16,421 bases of DNA from Eubacteriales bacterium (lineage in GTDB: Bacteria > Bacillota > Clostridia > Christensenellales > CAG-138), in assembly GCA_030695285.1 (NCBI GenBank), contig JAUYTF010000161.1:1-16421 (forward strand), given 5' to 3'. This document shows positions 13,010 through 16,421 of the stretch, piece by piece. Each line of letters begins with the position of its first letter. The stretch's first letter is position 1. The translations under genes and the position numbers were made by a program. Under the pieces are notes generated by a model, which was given only the letters and a program-made list of their open reading frames with translations, ran no database searches and had not been told where the DNA came from.

Positions 13010-13103
13010 GTAGCCAGTTTTAACTTGCATCGTCCGCGCGGCGTGCGCAAAAGCCGGCTTTTTTAACCCGCGGCGCGCTCCGGCAGGAAAGGAACCACGA
13101 TTC

Positions 13104-14171
13104 ATGACGAACCGAACCAAAGCGCTCGCCCTCACGTTAGCGCTGCTTCTCACTTTTTCGCTGGCGGCCTGTGCGCTGCCCTCTCCCGTTCCCGTCGAGG
13201 ACGGCTCACCCGGCGTCGCCTCCGATTTTGCGCCGGGCAACAGCGCCGCGCAGCAATCCTCCGGCGAGTATGTGGTGGATACCACGGACATGGCAGGCAA
13301 CGCCATCCGCCTGAACGCATATCCCGCGCGCATCGTCGTGCTCGACCCGGCAAACTGCGAGATTCTCTACGCCATCGGCGCCGGCGAGAGCGTTGTCGGC
13401 CGCTCGATCAGCTGCGATTACCCGAACGAGGTCAACCTCTTGCCCTATGCTACGGTAGACGGGAAGAACGACCCGGAGCTGTTACTGCTGCGCGAGCCAC
13501 AGGTCGTCATCATGGGCGCGGAGGATGCGGCGGATGCGGATCTCGTTTCCGCGCTCGCCAGCGCGGGCGTTATCACGGTAGTCACCAACGTGATGGATGT
13601 GAACAACATGTATGGCGCAATCTCGCTGCTTGGCATGATCACCAACCACACAACAGAGGCAAACGCGCTCGTTTCCCAGCTCATCACCGCGCTTGCCGCC
13701 ATGCAAACAAAGATATCCGCCCACAGCGAAACGGTTTATCTGGAGCTCTCGCCGCTGGCAGAAGGCTTGTCGACCCTCGGCGGAGGCAACATCTTCACCT
13801 CGCTGATCTCTCATCTAGGGTTTCATAACGAGTTTGAGGATCAATCCGGCCTCATCAGCGTCACGCAGGATCAGGTGGTCGGCCGCTCGCCGGATATCAT
13901 CCTTACCGTTGCGCGGGATCGCTCGCTGGATGAAGCCGACCCGAACGCAACGGCGGACCCGAATGCAACGACAGACCCCGCCGTGACTGCGCTGAGCGGC
14001 CCTGCGGAGATCCTCGCGCGCAGCGAATGGGCCGGGGTGGACGCGGTGAAGAACAGATGCGTCTTCTACATAGACGCCGCGCTGATCACGCGCGCCGGCC
14101 CGCGCATTTTAGAGGGAATCAACGCGCTCTATACCGCGCTGTATGAAGGCAAGCAACCTGAATTCCAATAA
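13104..14171 (+). CDS. ABC transporter substrate-binding lipoprotein (cobalamin/siderophore, TroA-like fold)
   Basis: A 355-residue protein with a lipoprotein signal peptide and lipobox SLAAC (lipidated Cys23), then a flexible Ser/Pro/Gly linker to about 55. The periplasmic-binding fold of the BtuF/FhuD class follows: TTDMAGNAIRLNAYPARIVVLDPANCEILYAIGAGESVVGR at the N-lobe, DPELLLLREPQVVIMGAED, and a C-lobe with RSPDIILTVA. A low-complexity insert built on DPNAT (about 275-290) is unusual. Such proteins capture cobalamin, haem or ferric siderophores outside the membrane for an ABC importer, but no permease or ATPase gene lies here. The start has GGAAAGGA upstream. Substrate not decidable. Confidence 0.85.
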   Translation: MTNRTKALALTLALLLTFSLAACALPSPVPVEDGSPGVASDFAPGNSAAQQSSGEYVVDTTDMAGNAIRLNAYPARIVVLDPANCEILYAIGAGESVVGRSISCDYPNEVNLLPYATVDGKNDPELLLLREPQVVIMGAEDAADADLVSALASAGVITVVTNVMDVNNMYGAISLLGMITNHTTEANALVSQLITALAAMQTKISAHSETVYLELSPLAEGLSTLGGGNIFTSLISHLGFHNEFEDQSGLISVTQDQVVGRSPDIILTVARDRSLDEADPNATADPNATTDPAVTALSGPAEILARSEWAGVDAVKNRCVFYIDAALITRAGPRILEGINALYTALYEGKQPEFQ

Positions 14172-14238
14172 TATTGATAACCGTCTTCTGCGGAAAGTTT
14201 TCTCGCGGATTCTCACAATTAACATCCTTGCGCGCAAA

Positions 14239-14273
14239 AAAACAGCGCTTTGGCAAAGCCAAAGCGCTGTTTT
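14239..14273 (+). terminator. Strong bidirectional terminator
   Basis: AAAACAGCGCTTTGGC (14239-14254) pairs perfectly over 16 bp with 14258-14273 around an AAA loop, ending in TTTT. It serves the lipoprotein gene and, on the other strand, the truncated rubredoxin gene. Confidence 0.9.
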
Positions 14274-14285
14274 CGTTCCGGTTTA

Positions 14286-14360
14286 TTACACGATCGCCGT
14301 AAAGGCTTCCTTGTCCATCCCGCAGACGGGGCAAACCCAATCTTCCGGGATGTCTTCCGT
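14286..14360 (-). pseudogene. Rubredoxin, C-terminal half only, cut off by the insertion sequence
   Basis: The minus strand encodes [23 protein letters not shown] and a double stop. It contains the second CxxC of the iron site (CPVCG), preceded by the rubredoxin hallmark (F)EDIPEDW. The residue before EDIPEDW reads Thr instead of the usual Phe or Trp, and from there upstream the frame is insertion-sequence DNA. The first CxxCG half is therefore missing. It was not found at the other end of the element either, so this is a broken gene. Rubredoxins carry single electrons, often to oxygen- or peroxide-detoxifying enzymes in anaerobes. Confidence 0.85.
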
Positions 14361-14368
14361 ATCAAAAA

Positions 14369-14394
14369 GAACGTCCGGTACTCACCGGACGTTC
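14369..14394. repeat. Left-end hairpin of the IS
   Basis: GAACGTCCGGT and ACCGGACGTTC form an 11-bp perfect stem with a 4-nt loop. At the right end, a different stem occupies the same place (15950-15965). Confidence 0.85.
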
Positions 14395-14395
14395 A

Positions 14396-14431
14396 GCCCA
14401 TCGACAAACCCTGTCGGTGGGCATTTTTTTT
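14396..14431 (+). terminator. Terminator at the left end of the IS
   Basis: GCCCATCGACA (14396-14406) pairs with TGTCGGTGGGC (14412-14422, one G-T pair) around a 5-nt loop. ATTTTTTTT follows. It would stop outside transcription from entering the transposase gene. Confidence 0.8.
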
Positions 14432-14509
14432 GCAAAAAGGCGAAGAAACCAAAAGGAAAAGAGGCGCAAATGTCGAATATTATAGTAAGAAAACAAGAGG
14501 AGAAACGGC

Positions 14510-15925
14510 ATGCTGAAGCGCAAAGAATCGGAACAAATGCAGCTGGAATTGGTGACATATGATCTATTGGTGAGGCCGGATCACCTGCTAAGGAAGATCG
14601 ACGCGGTCATCGATTTCTCGTTTATTCACGACCTTTGCGCGCCGCTGTATTGCCCAGACAACGGCAGACCGGCCATCGATCCGGAGATTTTGTTCCGCAT
14701 GCTGTTTGTCGGTTACCTGTATGGAATCCGCAGCGAAGTGCGGCTTTGCGAGGAGATTCAGGACAACAACGCTTACCGTTGGTTCTGCGGGCTGGGCTTG
14801 ACGGAGAAGGTGCCGGATCATGCGACGATCAGCGTGAATCGGAAGCGGCGATTTCGCAACAACGATATCGCCGAGCAGATTTTTCAGGAGATATTGAATC
14901 AGGCGCAGCAGAAGGGGCTCGTTGGAGGCAAGATATTGTATACCGACAGCACGCATGTCAAGGCGCTGGCGAACAAACACAAAAAGGTCGAGGTTACTGT
15001 CACGCGCACGCCCAAAGCCTATATGTGCGAACTGGATGCTGCGGTTGCCGAAGAGCGAAAGAAACTCGGCAAGAAACCATTCGATGACAAGAACGATCCA
15101 CCAACGACGGGTAAGATTCAGCAGAGCAAATCCGATCCTGACAGCGGACAACTGCACAAGGAAGGCAAGCCGGACGGATTCCACTACAGCGAGCACAGAA
15201 CCGTAGACAGCCGATACAATATTATCGTCAACACGCACGTTACTCCCGCGAACATCAATGACAACGACGCAATTCCCGTGGTTCTACAGCAGATTCAGAA
15301 ACGTCTTGGGAAACTCCCGTTCTATATGGGCCTTGATGCCGGATATCACAACGCTGCCGTCGCGCACCAACTCAAGAGCAACAACATTCAGCCGATTTTA
15401 GGATATCGAAGGCACACGCACCCACACGGCACATACGGGAAATACAAATTCCGCTACGATTCCGCGCTCGACTGCTATATCTGCCCGCAAGGATGCCCGT
15501 TGAAACACACGACCACGAACCGAGAAGGTTTTCGTAAATACTGCTGCGACACACAAACCTGTCAAGCATGCCCCAAAAGAACAGAGTGTTTCGGTGCTAG
15601 TAGTAAGCGAAAAGAGGTGACGCGGCATGTATGGCAAGACGATCTGGATCAGGCAGATGCCTTTACGAAAACTCCGGCGGGAAAGAATCTCTACGCTTGG
15701 AGAAAACAAACGATTGAACGATCTTTCGCGGACGCCAAACAGCTCCACGGCTTTCGCTATGCTCGCATGCGCGGCAACGCCAACATGCGCGAGCAAGCCT
15801 TCCTCACCGCAGCTGTTCAGAACATGAAGAAAATGGCTTCCCTGCTCTGGAAGCCACTTTCGCGCTTGTTTCATGCCCTCTTGCAACGCTACTATTTGAT
15901 ATGGCAAACCCCATGTCTCGCGTGA
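14510..15925 (+). CDS. Transposase, IS1182-like, DDE type
   Basis: A 471-residue protein with the N-terminal DUF772-type region (RPDHLLRKID..., GRPAIDPEILFRMLFVGYLYGIRSE, about 22-76) and an RNase-H-like catalytic core. The likely DDE residues are Asp146 in YTDSTHVKA, Asp276 in GLDAGYHN and Glu403 in ERSFADAKQLHGFRYARMRG. Between the second Asp and the Glu is a Cys-rich insert (Cys at 322, 325, 329, 345, 346, 351, 354, 360) that may bind zinc. These features match full-length IS1182/ISL-type transposases that cut and rejoin the element ends. The start has GAGGAG 7 nt upstream. The frame is open throughout, so the enzyme may be active. The stop codon lies in the loop of a hairpin (15906-15937). 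Confidence 0.92.
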   Translation: MLKRKESEQMQLELVTYDLLVRPDHLLRKIDAVIDFSFIHDLCAPLYCPDNGRPAIDPEILFRMLFVGYLYGIRSEVRLCEEIQDNNAYRWFCGLGLTEKVPDHATISVNRKRRFRNNDIAEQIFQEILNQAQQKGLVGGKILYTDSTHVKALANKHKKVEVTVTRTPKAYMCELDAAVAEERKKLGKKPFDDKNDPPTTGKIQQSKSDPDSGQLHKEGKPDGFHYSEHRTVDSRYNIIVNTHVTPANINDNDAIPVVLQQIQKRLGKLPFYMGLDAGYHNAAVAHQLKSNNIQPILGYRRHTHPHGTYGKYKFRYDSALDCYICPQGCPLKHTTTNREGFRKYCCDTQTCQACPKRTECFGASSKRKEVTRHVWQDDLDQADAFTKTPAGKNLYAWRKQTIERSFADAKQLHGFRYARMRGNANMREQAFLTAAVQNMKKMASLLWKPLSRLFHALLQRYYLIWQTPCLA

Positions 15926-15972
15926 AACATGGGGTTTGACGATGAGCTGAGCAGCTCAGGCTGCTTTTTTTT
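15906..15972 (+). terminator. Tandem hairpins and terminator at the right end of the IS
   Basis: AAACCCCATGT (15906-15916) pairs with ACATGGGGTTT (15927-15937), with the transposase stop in the loop. Next, AGCAGC (15950-15955) pairs with GCTGCT (15960-15965), followed by eight T. The second is a classic terminator, while also forming the structured IS end. Confidence 0.8.
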
Positions 15973-15982
15973 ATTTTCGATA

Positions 15983-16265
15983 AGAGCTCACGCTCAAAAT
16001 AACATGGGATAACATTAAATTATCCGGTGTTTTAATCCTTGACATTGCGTTGCAACAGAGGATTTTATATGGTCAATAAACATGGCAAATATGGAAGACG
16101 ATAAACTGACTAGTCTGATACCCGCACAGAATTCGCTATATGCTGCTGCAAAGGTTTTAAGCAAATATGGCATTGATCTCCACCAATGTTATTTTAGGAC
16201 CAACTTTCATTTCAATTACTAAAGATGACGATTCGCCTGAAAATGGAACTACTTGAGCATATTAT
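15983..16265. other. AT-rich stretch beyond the IS, no convincing gene
   Basis: No recognisable gene was found. It holds an imperfect inverted repeat (16001-16031, core GGATAA-N7-TTATCC) and TTGACA at 16039-16044 without a good -10. A ribosome-site-like AGAGGA before ATG 16069 leads only to an 11-codon frame (MVNKHGKYGRR). Two overlapping short frames follow: 16082-16222 (46 residues, includes SLYAAAKVLSKYGIDLHQ) and a shifted one ending at 16257 (NVILGPTFISITKDDDSPENG). The second reads like the continuation of a protein, so this may be a frameshifted small gene. The base composition is clearly lower in GC than on the other side of the IS. Confidence 0.4.
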
Positions 16266-16331
16266 CACCCAAAGAAATTGACTTTCGCCCAAATTCTGTA
16301 TATAATTGGGCGTAATGAAAGGTGTTGGGCG
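16266..16331 (+). promoter_or_regulatory. Near-consensus promoter inside an array of four heptamer operator sites
   Basis: TTGACT (16278-16283), 17 nt and TATAAT (16301-16306) form a strong promoter. Around it are CACCCAA (16266-16272), CGCCCAA (16286-16292), TTGGGCG (16306-16312) and TTGGGCG (16325-16331), with start-to-start steps of 20, 20 and 19 bp. The inner pair forms a 27-bp dyad covering the spacer and -10. This arrangement suggests binding of a dimeric or cooperative repressor on one face of the helix, and hence tight control of the next gene. Confidence 0.65.
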
Positions 16332-16332
16332 A

Positions 16333-16421
16333 ATGAGAGTGTTTCAATATGAAAAGATTGCCAAGAAAACATGGGATAGTGAAACTTTGCAGCTGGTCGC
16401 TGGAATACGTGAATGCAAAGG
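16333..16421 (+). CDS. Fic-family-like protein, N-terminal 29 codons (runs off the window)
   Basis: The ATG at 16333 has AAAGGTG 8 nt upstream and follows a strong promoter. The visible residues read MRVFQYEKIAKKTWDSETLQ followed by LVAGIRECK. The pattern (K).W(D)xE...L(V/I)..I.E.KG resembles the N-terminus of Fic-domain proteins, which often open with a W-D-x-E...I.E.KGR segment before the AMP-transferase domain. Fic enzymes usually transfer AMP to target proteins and may be toxins or regulators. The catalytic HPFx(D/E)GN motif is outside the window, so the call rests on the N-terminal pattern alone. Confidence 0.45.
   Translation, partial: MRVFQYEKIAKKTWDSETLQLVAGIRECK

Larger units (their letters stand above)
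14360..15982 (+). mobile_element. IS1182-like insertion sequence, apparently complete
   Basis: An intact DDE transposase gene is flanked by matching inverted ends. The left end starts TATCAAAA (14360) and the right end, read inward, starts TATCGAAAA (15982). At 32-33 bp inside each end is the shared 19-mer TCAGCYCATCGWCAAACCC (14393-14411; complement 15932-15950; 17 of 19 identical). Between tip and 19-mer each end has its own hairpin. The length is about 1.6 kb. The exact tips are inferred from this symmetry and from where the rubredoxin frame breaks. No target-site duplication is evident. Confidence 0.75.

Noticed and set aside
12770..13103. Possible cobalamin riboswitch upstream of the BtuF-like gene
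   Set aside because: No B12-box-like sequence or the expected ~200-nt conserved core is seen, and the likely transcription start leaves only about 90 nt.
12839..13333. 164-codon minus-strand frame opposite the lipoprotein gene and its promoter region
   Set aside because: It opposes a well-defined signal peptide and lipobox on the plus strand, runs through the promoter, and has no domain.
14588..15238. 216-codon minus-strand frame inside the transposase gene
   Set aside because: Antisense shadow of an intact DDE transposase; no ribosome site or recognisable motif.
15983..16060. Expected N-terminal half of the rubredoxin at the right side of the IS
   Set aside because: Neither strand encodes a CxxCGY-type segment there; the DNA is AT-rich and unrelated.

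Overview
The window looks like chromosome of a Gram-positive anaerobe of the Firmicutes, most likely Clostridia (perhaps near Christensenellales; the sequence alone does not settle this). The reasons are a DivIB/FtsW pair, Gram-positive style lipoprotein and Pro/Thr-stalk surface proteins, a FeoA-FeoB-Cys-rich FeoB companion cluster, a thiol arsenate reductase, a rubredoxin remnant, and strong AGGAGG-type ribosome sites. Most of the window is GC-rich. Three stretches are clearly AT-richer: about 600-3500, the tail after 15983, and short intergenic patches.

Layout. (1) 1-3500, minus strand: a probable operon reading NlpC/P60-type peptidase -> BspA-like leucine-rich-repeat membrane protein -> a third gene of which only the first four codons are in the window. 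Its promoter region carries a Gram-positive LexA-like box. (2) 3500-5380, minus: two half-size permeases with a 4-bp overlap, followed by arsC. (3) 5408-7991, minus: feoA, feoB and a 54-residue Cys-rich FeoB companion, with a near-consensus promoter and a dyad operator. A DtxR/MntR-family regulator is transcribed divergently (8115-8486) and is the obvious candidate to control it. (4) 8637-11368, minus: ftsW then ftsQ/divIB, a cell-division pair. (5) 11738-12700, minus: an alpha/beta hydrolase of the proline-iminopeptidase type. (6) 13104-14171, plus: an orphan lipoprotein of the cobalamin/siderophore ABC-binding type. (7) 14286-15982: the C-terminal half of a rubredoxin gene cut off by a complete IS1182-like insertion sequence with structured ends. 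(8) 15983-16421: AT-rich DNA with no convincing gene until a Fic-family-like gene starts at 16333, behind a near-consensus promoter embedded in an array of four heptamer sites.

How the parts work together. The Feo cluster imports ferrous iron and is probably repressed by the adjacent metalloregulator when metal is plentiful. The arsenical cluster would reduce arsenate and export the product, though no ArsR is visible. FtsW makes septal peptidoglycan and FtsQ belongs to the divisome. The most novel-looking part is the AT-rich peptidase/LRR operon: an apparently signal-less C40 peptidase with an internal repeated motif is translationally coupled to a membrane-anchored LRR protein, under a possible SOS-type operator. 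The second candidate is the Fic-like gene with its operator array just beyond the IS element. No rRNA, tRNA or CRISPR array was seen.
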